From: Mogibacterium timidum ATCC 33093
Lineage (GTDB): Bacteria; Bacillota; Clostridia; Peptostreptococcales; Anaerovoracaceae
NCBI RefSeq assembly: GCF_000525775.1
Contig: NZ_JALU01000024.1
Span: 1 to 64,000 of the forward strand
DNA: 64,000 bases
Reading direction: 5' to 3'
The position numbers and the translations under genes are program-made. The stretch's first letter is position 1. Each line of letters starts with the position of its first letter. Below, in pieces: positions 26,019-34,486 of this stretch. The notes below the pieces were generated by a model that was not told the DNA's origin, ran no database searches, and saw only the letters and a program-made list of their open reading frames with translations.

Positions 26019-26435
26019 ATGAAGAATGCAGGTGTTTTTAACGTTGTTCTACTGGTAGCTTTTATCGCTTTGATCTACTTTATGATGATCAGGCCGCAGA
26101 GAAAGCGTGATAAGGAAGTTTCCGACATGCGGGCTTCGCTTAAGCCCGGAGATCAGATTGTCACTATCGGCGGTATTGTCGGTAAAGTTGTTAGGATCAA
26201 GGATGATCGTATCCTAATTGAAACCGGTTCCGGCAAAACCAAGATGGAAATTGTAAAGACCGCAGTCGGTAGTGTAGTGGGTAAGCAGGCAACTGAAAAG
26301 CTGGATGATTCCACTTCCGAAAAGGAAGCTGAGCCGGAAATTGAGGAGACTCACGTAAACAGAAGCAAAAAGGTTACTCCTAAAAAGCTTGGAGCTAAAA
26401 AGTCAGAAAACGAGAACGGTAAAACCGACAAATAA
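26019..26435 (+). CDS. yajC: Preprotein translocase accessory subunit YajC
   Basis: A 138-residue small membrane protein associated with SecDF. The ATG at 26019 is chosen because GGAGGTG lies just upstream and the product then starts with a single membrane helix (about residues 6-24, VFNVVLLVAFIALIYFMM), followed by IRPQRKRDKE and the KPGDQIVTIGGIVGKV core typical of the family. The C-terminal 45 residues are a charged tail rich in Lys and Glu. It starts 44 bases after tRNA-Leu(CAA), apparently on the same transcript. A strong terminator follows, so secDF next door is transcribed separately. Confidence 0.93.
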   Translation: MKNAGVFNVVLLVAFIALIYFMMIRPQRKRDKEVSDMRASLKPGDQIVTIGGIVGKVVRIKDDRILIETGSGKTKMEIVKTAVGSVVGKQATEKLDDSTSEKEAEPEIEETHVNRSKKVTPKKLGAKKSENENGKTDK

Positions 26436-26445
26436 CAGTGAACTG

Positions 26446-26477
26446 AAAAGGTGTGCAGCTGCACACCTTTTCCTTTT
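26446..26477 (+). terminator. Terminator after yajC
   Basis: A perfect 26-bp palindrome (26446-26471) made of AAAAGGTGTGCAG and its complement is followed by CCTTTTG. The arms end in A and T runs, so it could stop transcription in both directions. Confidence 0.8.
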
Positions 26478-26635
26478 GCATATTTTTCTCTAATTTGTAT
26501 CAACTGTAACCCCCCGATACGGTATCACAAATTTAAATACCCGAAATGTTCAAAATCCTAGAAAATCCATATTTATCAAGGGATTTATAACTTGAAGAAA
26601 TCGACTATATAATGTAAAATATCTTGAAGTATTAT

Positions 26636-26664
26636 TTGACAATAAGGTCGTGTGACCTTAATTT
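26636..26664 (+). promoter_or_regulatory. Promoter of secDF with an inverted repeat in the spacer
   Basis: TTGACA (26636-26641), a perfect -35, is followed after 17 bases by TAATTT (26659-26664). Inside the spacer AAGGTC-GTGT-GACCTT (26644-26659) forms an inverted repeat that could be a repressor site. The stretch 26478-26635 holds no gene. It contains a second possible -10 (TATAAT, 26608-26613) and the word CTTGAAG twice, 32 bases apart (26591 and 26623). Confidence 0.5.
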
Positions 26665-26708
26665 TGTTTTTATATTTATCATTGATGAAGGAAAGGCAAT
26701 TCACAATC

Positions 26709-28982
26709 ATGAAAACTGGAACAAAGAAGCTTTTGGCGACTATAGTGACTCTCATCATCGTTCTGGGATGGACAGTTGCTATAAAGGGTGTTGGTCCCAT
26801 AAAGAGCATCAGCAAACAGATGAAATACGGTCTTGATATTAACGGCGGTGTATATGTGCTTCTTCAGGCTGACACTAAGGCAAAGGGGTCGGATCTTGCG
26901 AAGCTCATGGATCAGACTAAGAACGTTCTTGAGAATCGTGTCAATGCAATGGGTATATCGGAAGCAACAGTATCTGTTGAGGGAACTAACAAGGTTCGTG
27001 TTGAGATGCCAGGTGTTGATGATGCGGATTCGGCAATCAAGCAGATCGGTAAAACAGCTCAGCTGAGATTCCTCCTCGCTGACGGAACTCAGATAATGAG
27101 CGGTAACGATATCAAGGATGCAGCCTTCAGCACAGATCAGAGCAACGGCGGATACAAAATTACAATGGACTTTACATCTGCAGGTTCTGACAAGTTCGCC
27201 AGGGCAACTGAAAGGACTTCGCGCGGTTCAGTTACTTCGACACTCAAAAATGCCGACGGTACACCTGTAGATGCACAGTCTGTCATCATCATGCTGGACA
27301 ATAAAGTGATTTCAGCCCCGACCGCTAAGAGTGCTATTAACAGCAGAAGCTGTGAAATCACCAGACCTGGCGGCTTTTCCAAAGAAGAAGCGTCACAGAC
27401 GTCATCTCTCATAAGAGGTGGAGCACTTCCTGCAAGCTTGTCGGAGGTTAACTCGTCCGTTGAAACCGCAACCATAGGCGCAAACGCCTTGGTTAAATCG
27501 GTAAAGGCCGGTGTCATCGGTCTGGGACTTGTATTTCTGATCATGTTAGTTGCCTACGGTTTGCTTGGTTTTATCGCTGACCTTGCTCTTTCTCTATATG
27601 TCCTGATAGTGCTGGAGATCATGGCAACTCTCGGAGCAGTTCTCACGCTTCCAGGAATTGCCGGAATTATACTCTCGATAGGTATGGCGGTTGACTCCAA
27701 CGTAATCATCTTTACAAGAATCCGCGAGGAGCTTTCAAAGGGCAAGTCCGTCAGAGCTGCTGTCGATTCGGGATTTAAGTCAGCTCTATCTACTGTTGTA
27801 GACGCTCAGACAACTACGCTGATTGCCTCAATTGTTCTATACCTGATTGGAACGACAGCTGTAAAGGGATTCGCGCTGACCCTGATGATAGGTACTGTCT
27901 GCAGTATTTTTACGGCAGTTATTATCACTCAGTTGTACGTAACACTTCTTGCGGACAGCAAGAGGTTCGGTCATAACAAATTCTTTGGAATCAGAGAAGA
28001 CGGAACTCCAAAGTTCAAAATTAAGCGTCAGTTTAACTTTGTTGCTAACCGCAAGAAGTTCTACGCTCTATCGCTTTGCGTTATCATGATAGGAATTGCA
28101 TGCGCTGGATTTAAAGGCTTTAACTACGGAATTGACTTCACCGGCGGTACAACTATTCAGCTTGAGATGAGCAAGAAGGTAGATATCAACGAAGTAAAGC
28201 AGACTATAGCAAAGCATAAGCTTGACCCTCAGATTGTGTATGCCGGTGCGGGGAACACACAGGTTGTAATCAAGACAATTAAGGCTCTCAAGGCTGATAA
28301 AAGGCAGGATGTAATCAATACAATCGACGCTAAGTATCATCTCAAGAAAGGCGCTGTTTTATCGTCAGAGGAGTTCGGACCAACAGTCGGCAAAGAGCTT
28401 CGTCACAACGCTGTTAAATCTATTCTGATTGCGACATTTTGCATGTTGATATATATCAGGTTCAGATTTAAAAATTGGAATTACGGATTAGCTGCTGTAG
28501 GCGGACTGGCTCACGATGTACTCGTAACACTTGCTCTATATGCGATATTTGGATTTACGATCAACAACCCGTTTATCGCCGGCATCCTGACAGTTGTAGG
28601 TTATTCAATCAACGATACAATCGTTGTATTCGATAGAATTCGTGAGAATACCAAGTTCTACAAGCGTAAGGAAGTTGAAACTCTGATTAACGACAGTATC
28701 AACCAGACACTGTCGAGATCGATTATGACATCATTGACAACGTTAGTCGTCATGATCCCGCTGTTTATTCTTGTGTCATCTGAGATCAGACAATTCCTGA
28801 TTCCACTGATTATCGGTGTATCGGTCGGAACATACTCATCGATATTCCTGTGCAGTCCTCTGCTCTATGAATCAATGCGCAAGAGAAGTATGTCTAAGTA
28901 TGCTAAGCGGGTTGAACAGAATGAAAAGCAACGGAAGAGAATTGAACGTGCAAAGCGCGAAAATGACGGCATAATCAAATAG
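26709..28982 (+). CDS. secDF: Fused protein translocase subunit SecDF
   Basis: A 757-residue fusion of SecD and SecF, the membrane proteins that use the proton gradient to pull exported proteins through SecYEG. The ATG at 26709 is preferred over one at 26685 because the product then opens with a positive stretch and a membrane helix (KTGTKKLLATIVTLIIV). SecD signatures include YGLDINGGVYV and the six-helix block with GMAVDSNVIIFTRIREEL. SecF begins near residue 455 with GIDFTGGTTIQL and has GYSINDTIVVFDRIREN. The first periplasmic loop is short, as in other Gram-positive SecDF proteins. The C-terminus is a basic coiled tail. Confidence 0.93.
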   Translation: MKTGTKKLLATIVTLIIVLGWTVAIKGVGPIKSISKQMKYGLDINGGVYVLLQADTKAKGSDLAKLMDQTKNVLENRVNAMGISEATVSVEGTNKVRVEMPGVDDADSAIKQIGKTAQLRFLLADGTQIMSGNDIKDAAFSTDQSNGGYKITMDFTSAGSDKFARATERTSRGSVTSTLKNADGTPVDAQSVIIMLDNKVISAPTAKSAINSRSCEITRPGGFSKEEASQTSSLIRGGALPASLSEVNSSVETATIGANALVKSVKAGVIGLGLVFLIMLVAYGLLGFIADLALSLYVLIVLEIMATLGAVLTLPGIAGIILSIGMAVDSNVIIFTRIREELSKGKSVRAAVDSGFKSALSTVVDAQTTTLIASIVLYLIGTTAVKGFALTLMIGTVCSIFTAVIITQLYVTLLADSKRFGHNKFFGIREDGTPKFKIKRQFNFVANRKKFYALSLCVIMIGIACAGFKGFNYGIDFTGGTTIQLEMSKKVDINEVKQTIAKHKLDPQIVYAGAGNTQVVIKTIKALKADKRQDVINTIDAKYHLKKGAVLSSEEFGPTVGKELRHNAVKSILIATFCMLIYIRFRFKNWNYGLAAVGGLAHDVLVTLALYAIFGFTINNPFIAGILTVVGYSINDTIVVFDRIRENTKFYKRKEVETLINDSINQTLSRSIMTSLTTLVVMIPLFILVSSEIRQFLIPLIIGVSVGTYSSIFLCSPLLYESMRKRSMSKYAKRVEQNEKQRKRIERAKRENDGIIK

Positions 28983-29014
28983 CCGCACAAAATTCAACTA
29001 TCGGAGGCATCAAT

Positions 29015-31213
29015 TTGCAGGCACAAGCTCCCGTTATGACAACTGAAGAATTTATAGCTCAACTCAAAAGTATTAATCCCAAGTACGATTTACCGCTTGT
29101 TGTTAAGGCTTTTGAAATTGCTAACAGATTACATTCAGGGCAACTTAGGAAAAGTGGCGAGCCGTACATTATCCATCCTATTGCTGTATCTTTTATATTG
29201 GCAAATTTTGGTATGGATACAGAGACAATCATTGCCGGCTTGATGCATGACGTCGTAGAAGATACGCCTTATACGCGCGAGCAGCTTGTCGAGGATTTTG
29301 GTGAAGAGATTGCGCTTCTCGTAGATGGTGTAACAAAGCTCGGCAACATCAAATACGATTCAAAAGAGGAGCTTCAGGCGGAGAACTTCCGTAAAATGTT
29401 CCTCGCTATGTCAAAGGACATTCGTGTATTGATTATTAAGCTTGCCGACAGGCTTCATAACATGCGTACGCTCGAATATATGCCTACCACTAAGCGAGAG
29501 GAGAAGGCTCTCGAAACACTTGAGATATATGCTCCGCTCGCCGGTCGGCTCGGAATTTACAGCATTAAATTTGAGCTTGAGGATCTTGCTCTGATGTACC
29601 TACATCCTACTGAGTACAGGGAGCTATCCAACAAGGTTAATAAGAGGCGTCAGAGCAGGGAAGCCGTTGTTCAGCAGTTAATCACCGAGATTAAAGCGGG
29701 ACTTGACAAGGCAAACATCGAATATGAGGTAACGGGGCGCTCCAAACACCTTTACAGTATTTATAAGAAGATGGTAATCCAAAAGAAACAGCTGGATGAA
29801 ATATTTGATTTGACTGCCATCAGAGTGATTGTCGATAATATCAAGGACTGTTACGCCACTCTGGGGCTTGTTCATACTAGATGGACTCCAATTCCCGGCA
29901 GATTCAAGGATTACATAGCTATGCCTAAACCCAATATGTATCAATCGATACATACGACGGTGCTCGACGATGAAGGAAATCCCTTTGAAATACAGATCCG
30001 CACCAAGGAAATGCATCGCATAGCTGAATATGGTATTGCAGCACACTGGAAATACAAGGAAGGCAAGTCCGACAGCAAGCAAAACGAAGACGAGAAAAAG
30101 CTGGCTTGGCTCAGACAGGCTCTGGAGTGGCAAAAGGAGACGGACGACTCTCTGGAATTTCTCGAGACGCTCAAGGTTGATCTTTTCGACCATCAGGTCT
30201 TTGTATTTACACCTCATGGTGATGTAGTCGAATTACCGGCATCCTCTACGCCGATCGATTTTGCATTTAAAATTCATACCGACGTAGGTGTTAGATGTGT
30301 TGGAGCCAAGGTTAACGGCAAGATGGTTACTATTGACCATAAGCTTATGACCGGTGATATCGTAGAGATTATAACCTCTGCGAACTCTGCCGGTCCGAGC
30401 ATGGATTGGCTCAATATAGCCAAGAGCTCTCAGGCTAAGAACAAGATTCGAAACTGGCTGCGCAAAGCCGATAGAACAAGTGTAGTTGAAAAAGGCAAGA
30501 ATAATATAACCAACTACATTAAGAAAAAAGGGTACGATCCAACGCTTGTAGCTAAGAATGCGTACCTTCTCAGAGCCGTCAAAGATCTGGGTATGAGCAA
30601 TATCAACGAGCTTTACGCATCTATCTCTAGCGGCGGTGCAGCACAGACCAGACTAGGTCAGCGCCTGATTGAGTATTACACTGAGGAAACTCACAGGGAA
30701 GAAAAGAAAAAAGACGAGATAATTAACAAAAAGCCTAATAGAAAGGAACACAACTCAGGAACTCCCGGGATTACAGTGAAGGGCGCCGACAACCTTTTGA
30801 TAAAGGTTGCCAGATGCTGCAACCCTGTTCCCGGAGATGACATAATCGGCTTTATAACTAAAGGGCGAGGCATTACGGTTCACCGTAAGGATTGCACCAA
30901 TATTTTGAGCCTTCCTAATGAGGAGAAGGCAAGGCTTATAGACGTTGAATGGGAAACACCTAAGCTCGGTCAGACGTATTACGCTGATGTAAACGTATCG
31001 GGACAGGATAGAAAGGGAATGTTCAGCGATATCTCCAAGGCATGTGAGGATTTGGATATCAAGTTGTCCGGTGTGAATATGAGGCCGATAGAGGACAATT
31101 TTGTAACATGTACTTTGACCGTCTCAATTTCTGATACGCATCAGATGCAGAGACTTCTCATCGCACTCAGAAATGTTCCCGGAATATCAGAAGTATATAG
31201 GGTTAGATCATAA
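29015..31213 (+). CDS. relA: Bifunctional (p)ppGpp synthetase/hydrolase RelA/SpoT
   Basis: A 732-residue Rel enzyme that makes and breaks the alarmone (p)ppGpp. The N-terminal HD hydrolase keeps its metal ligands (His40, His54, and His78-Asp79 in GLMHDVVEDT), so hydrolysis should be active. The synthetase domain follows (GRSKHLYSIYKKM and the MPKPNMYQSIHT segment), then TGS (VFVFTPHGDVVELP), a zinc-finger/helical part with CCNPVPGD, and a C-terminal ACT domain. The start is a TTG at 29015 with GGAGG 7 bases upstream. An ATG at residue 8 is the alternative. The start of the metallo-hydrolase overlaps its stop by one base. Confidence 0.95.
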   Translation: MQAQAPVMTTEEFIAQLKSINPKYDLPLVVKAFEIANRLHSGQLRKSGEPYIIHPIAVSFILANFGMDTETIIAGLMHDVVEDTPYTREQLVEDFGEEIALLVDGVTKLGNIKYDSKEELQAENFRKMFLAMSKDIRVLIIKLADRLHNMRTLEYMPTTKREEKALETLEIYAPLAGRLGIYSIKFELEDLALMYLHPTEYRELSNKVNKRRQSREAVVQQLITEIKAGLDKANIEYEVTGRSKHLYSIYKKMVIQKKQLDEIFDLTAIRVIVDNIKDCYATLGLVHTRWTPIPGRFKDYIAMPKPNMYQSIHTTVLDDEGNPFEIQIRTKEMHRIAEYGIAAHWKYKEGKSDSKQNEDEKKLAWLRQALEWQKETDDSLEFLETLKVDLFDHQVFVFTPHGDVVELPASSTPIDFAFKIHTDVGVRCVGAKVNGKMVTIDHKLMTGDIVEIITSANSAGPSMDWLNIAKSSQAKNKIRNWLRKADRTSVVEKGKNNITNYIKKKGYDPTLVAKNAYLLRAVKDLGMSNINELYASISSGGAAQTRLGQRLIEYYTEETHREEKKKDEIINKKPNRKEHNSGTPGITVKGADNLLIKVARCCNPVPGDDIIGFITKGRGITVHRKDCTNILSLPNEEKARLIDVEWETPKLGQTYYADVNVSGQDRKGMFSDISKACEDLDIKLSGVNMRPIEDNFVTCTLTVSISDTHQMQRLLIALRNVPGISEVYRVRS

Positions 31214-31836
31214 TGAGTATAATTTTTACAAAGATTGAAGCTGCTCCAATTGGAGAAAACACATATGTAATAAAGGATGAGAGTACCGGTAAATGCGCAG
31301 TTATCGATCCGGGTTGTATGACTGCGTCTATCAACAGGTTTATTTACGACGGATCCGGCCTCGAATATATCCTTCTCACTCATGCGCACTGGGATCACAT
31401 TGCTGCTCTCAATGAGTATGTATCCAAATATCCTGACGCGCGTGTCGTGGCGAGCTTTGATGAGCGGGAGATGCTTATCGATTCGTCGATTAATCACAGC
31501 GCTCGTTATACAGAATCCGCAATATCCAGAGAAGCCGATATATACGTGTCTGACAACGAGGAGCTTTCGCTCGGAAATTCCAAGCTTAGATTTATCGCAA
31601 CCCCCGGACATACAAAAGGCGGGATGTGCATCCTCGTTGACGATAAGCTTTTTAGTGGAGATACACTGTTTCTCAGGAGCGTAGGCAGAACCGACTTATA
31701 TGGTGGCAGCTGGCAAGATCTGAAGGCATCTATCCAAGATAAGCTATTCAAATTGGATGGTTCGACGAAGGTGTATCCCGGTCACGGTCCATCGACAACA
31801 ATTGAATTAGAGATGAGGGAAAATCCTTTTGTATAG
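31213..31836 (+). CDS. MBL-fold metallo-hydrolase (glyoxalase II-like)
   Basis: A 207-residue metallo-beta-lactamase-fold hydrolase. The metal motif HAHWDH is at residues 57-62, with later ligands in TPGHTKGG and the GDTLF strand, and a C-terminal GHGPST. The size and pattern match the glyoxalase II-like group (YqgX/YcbL type), which often hydrolyse thioesters. It sits between relA and hemZ, an order common in clostridia. The exact substrate is not known. Confidence 0.88.
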   Translation: MSIIFTKIEAAPIGENTYVIKDESTGKCAVIDPGCMTASINRFIYDGSGLEYILLTHAHWDHIAALNEYVSKYPDARVVASFDEREMLIDSSINHSARYTESAISREADIYVSDNEELSLGNSKLRFIATPGHTKGGMCILVDDKLFSGDTLFLRSVGRTDLYGGSWQDLKASIQDKLFKLDGSTKVYPGHGPSTTIELEMRENPFV

Positions 31837-33208
31837 ACTGTACGTTAACGGAATAAGCAATGAGCATCATTATTCGGAGCTTGCTCGCGAGTTTTTCAGC
31901 GATGGCGACTACGAGGTAGTTCCGATTTATATTAAAAATGCGGGTGGTCTTGCACTCGGTGCAAACAGTTTCATCTTCAACTCGGAGGATACTCTCGATA
32001 GAGACGGCATCAAAAAAGAGATGTTCTTTCGTCTTTCTTCGATTACCGGTATAACTCCCGATTGGGGAACGCTGACGGGAGTTAAACCTCTTAAGCCGGC
32101 CATGAACCTATATCTTGCAGGTAGCGATCTGGAGGAGGTCGATAATAGCCTGTCAGAGATATATCTTGTATCCGATGCCAAGAGAGCTCTGATCAACGAG
32201 ATTCTTAAGTACCAAACTGAAAATGTACCTGCGGCTGATGACAATAACTGGGCTATCTATACTGGCATTCCATTCTGTCCCAGTATCTGTTCTTATTGCT
32301 CTTTCGGATCTGAATTGGCAAGGGAGAAGTCAATAGCTAGATATCTCCCCGAATTGAATCGTGAGATTTCAGAGTGCGGAAGTCTGTTTAGAAGGAGTGA
32401 TAAGCGAATAGAAAGCGTGTACTTTGGAGGCGGAACACCTACATCACTGAAGGCTTCCGAACTAAAAGCACTATTTGAAAGAATTGAAGCTTCATTCGAC
32501 ATAAGTCTTTCAGACCTTGAAGCCACCGTTGAGGCGGGAAGACCTGACACTATTGATGAACAGAAGCTCAACGCTATCAGAACTGCAGGGGTTAACCGCA
32601 TAAGCATCAACCCGCAGTCGATGAAGGATGAAACCTTGCACAGGATTGGCAGATTACACTCATCCCGTGATATCGCACATGCGTTCGAGCTTGCAGCATC
32701 ATATCGCTTTGAAGTAATCAACTCAGACGTAATCGCCGGACTTCCAGGTGAAGACGCTAACGATGTTGCAGATACGGTTCGCGAACTTATAGAGCTAGGC
32801 GCCAATAATATTACCGTGCATACATTATCGGTCAAGCGAGGCTCCAAGCTTAAGAGCGAAGATCCCGAATACTATCTGCGCGGAGTGAGAGAAGTTGAGA
32901 ATATGCTGGAGCTTACAGCTCAAATCCTACATGAAGCCGGATTTATACCTTATTACGTATATAGACAAAAGCATCAGATGGGCTCTTTTGAAAATACCGG
33001 CTGGTGCAGGCCGGGGCTTCATTCAATGTACAACGTCCGAATTATGGAAGAAATGCAGACTATCATCGGCCTGGGGGCAGGTGCCATAGGCAAGAGATTC
33101 TATAAAGATGACAATCGTCTGGAACGAATTCCAAACATTAATGACTACAGGATGTACGTAGACAGAATAGAAGATATCATAGCAAGGAAACGCAGATATT
33201 TCGATTAA
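31829..33208 (+). CDS. hemZ: HemZ-like radical SAM coproporphyrinogen dehydrogenase
   Basis: A 459-residue radical SAM protein of the HemZ group, predicted to act on coproporphyrinogen III or a related substrate without oxygen. The cluster motif is FCPSICSYC with Cys150, Cys154 and Cys157. YFGGGTPT follows about 40 residues later. An N-terminal domain of about 140 residues ahead of the radical SAM barrel is the mark of HemZ as opposed to HemN. The start is TTG at 31829, overlapping the end of the metallo-hydrolase by 8 bases. No other haem genes occur in this window, so a haem role is a family-based guess. Confidence 0.85.
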   Translation: MYRLYVNGISNEHHYSELAREFFSDGDYEVVPIYIKNAGGLALGANSFIFNSEDTLDRDGIKKEMFFRLSSITGITPDWGTLTGVKPLKPAMNLYLAGSDLEEVDNSLSEIYLVSDAKRALINEILKYQTENVPAADDNNWAIYTGIPFCPSICSYCSFGSELAREKSIARYLPELNREISECGSLFRRSDKRIESVYFGGGTPTSLKASELKALFERIEASFDISLSDLEATVEAGRPDTIDEQKLNAIRTAGVNRISINPQSMKDETLHRIGRLHSSRDIAHAFELAASYRFEVINSDVIAGLPGEDANDVADTVRELIELGANNITVHTLSVKRGSKLKSEDPEYYLRGVREVENMLELTAQILHEAGFIPYYVYRQKHQMGSFENTGWCRPGLHSMYNVRIMEEMQTIIGLGAGAIGKRFYKDDNRLERIPNINDYRMYVDRIEDIIARKRRYFD

Positions 33209-33232
33209 TAATATAATTTTCAGGAGGAGATT

Positions 33233-34486
33233 ATGGCTATCAAAGCACCAAAGGGAACTAAGGATACAATGCCGAAGGACTCGTTTAAAGTGCAATACAT
33301 TGAAAGAGAGTTTGCCGAGCTGTGCCGCCGCTACGGTTTTGGCGAAGTTAGGACTCCGATGTTCGAGAGCACCGAACTGTTCAACCGCGGAGTGGGCGAG
33401 ACAACAGATATCGTTCAGAAGGAAATGTACACTTTTGAGGATCTGGGTCATCGCAGCATAACCTTGAAACCGGAAGGAACATCTCCGGCTGTAAGAGCTT
33501 TTATCGAAAGTCGCGATTACGCTGAAATGCAGCCTACTAAGTATTATTACAACACTCCGTGCTTTAGATATGAGAGACCTCAGGCCGGTAGACTTAGAGA
33601 ATTTCATCAGTTCGGAGTGGAGAGCTTCGGAACGCCTGACATGATGGCAGACGCAGAGGTTATAGCTCTTGCTTCGGATTTTCTGACCAAGGTCGGGATT
33701 GAGGATATCGAACTTCGCATCAACAGCGTCGGCTGCAGAGAATGCAGGCCTGTATATAGAAAGGCACTACAGGATTACCTGCAACCTTATTACGGGGAAT
33801 TGTCCGAAACAAGTAAGACCAGATTTGAATCTAATCCGATGCGTATCATAGACAGCAAGGATCCACATGATCAGGAGATCGCCCAGGCTGCACCTGACAT
33901 GCTTGATTACCTGTGCGATGATTGCAGAGCTGCGTTTAAGGAGCTCAAGTCAAACCTGGATGCTATGGGCATAAGGCATACGATTGATCCTGGAATTGTC
34001 CGCGGTCTGGACTACTACACAAAAACTGCGTTTGAGTTCGTAACTACCGGGATTGGTGCACAGGACACGGTGTGTGGCGGTGGCAGATATGACCATCTGG
34101 TCGAAGAAATCGGAGGACCTTCAATTCCCGGAGTTGGATTTGGATTAGGTAAGGAAAGATTGATAATCCTGATGGAACAAAAGGAATCCTTGATTGAGGA
34201 TAACAATGCTCCGGATATTGCGGTTTCCTTCATAGGTGACAAAGCCAGACTGTACGCACTAGGTCTGGTACACGAGCTGAGGCAGCAGGGCGTAGCTGCG
34301 ATTATAGACACTCTCAACCGCAACCTCAAGGGGCAGATGAAATACGCCAACAAATTAAAAGCCGGATATTCAGTGGTAATTGGTGATGACGAGATTGAGC
34401 ACGGCGTTGTTACACTCAAGGACATGAAGAGCGGAGAGCAGAAGCAAATTAATAGCAAGGATATAACTAAGGAGATTACAAAATAA
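33233..34486 (+). CDS. hisS: Histidyl-tRNA synthetase
   Basis: A 417-residue class II synthetase charging tRNA-His. Motif 2 is seen in CFRYERPQAGRLREFHQFG, the histidine-specific segment in DPGIVRGLDYYTKTAFE, and motif 3 in GVGFGLGKERL. The C-terminal anticodon-binding domain covers about residues 325-417. AGGAGG stands 5 bases before the ATG. Only 24 bases separate it from hemZ, so there is no room for a T-box leader. aspS starts on the last base of its stop codon, the usual clostridial hisS-aspS pair. Confidence 0.96.
   Translation: MAIKAPKGTKDTMPKDSFKVQYIEREFAELCRRYGFGEVRTPMFESTELFNRGVGETTDIVQKEMYTFEDLGHRSITLKPEGTSPAVRAFIESRDYAEMQPTKYYYNTPCFRYERPQAGRLREFHQFGVESFGTPDMMADAEVIALASDFLTKVGIEDIELRINSVGCRECRPVYRKALQDYLQPYYGELSETSKTRFESNPMRIIDSKDPHDQEIAQAAPDMLDYLCDDCRAAFKELKSNLDAMGIRHTIDPGIVRGLDYYTKTAFEFVTTGIGAQDTVCGGGRYDHLVEEIGGPSIPGVGFGLGKERLIILMEQKESLIEDNNAPDIAVSFIGDKARLYALGLVHELRQQGVAAIIDTLNRNLKGQMKYANKLKAGYSVVIGDDEIEHGVVTLKDMKSGEQKQINSKDITKEITK

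Noticed and set aside
33209-33232. T-box leader before hisS (and likewise before aspS and leuS)
   Set aside because: The gaps are 24 bases or overlaps, too short for a T-box, and no T-box consensus is present.
33023-33607. Open frame of 194 codons on the minus strand across the hemZ-hisS junction
   Set aside because: It covers the hisS ribosome binding site and conserved motif 2 coding region. The composition is that of an antisense shadow.
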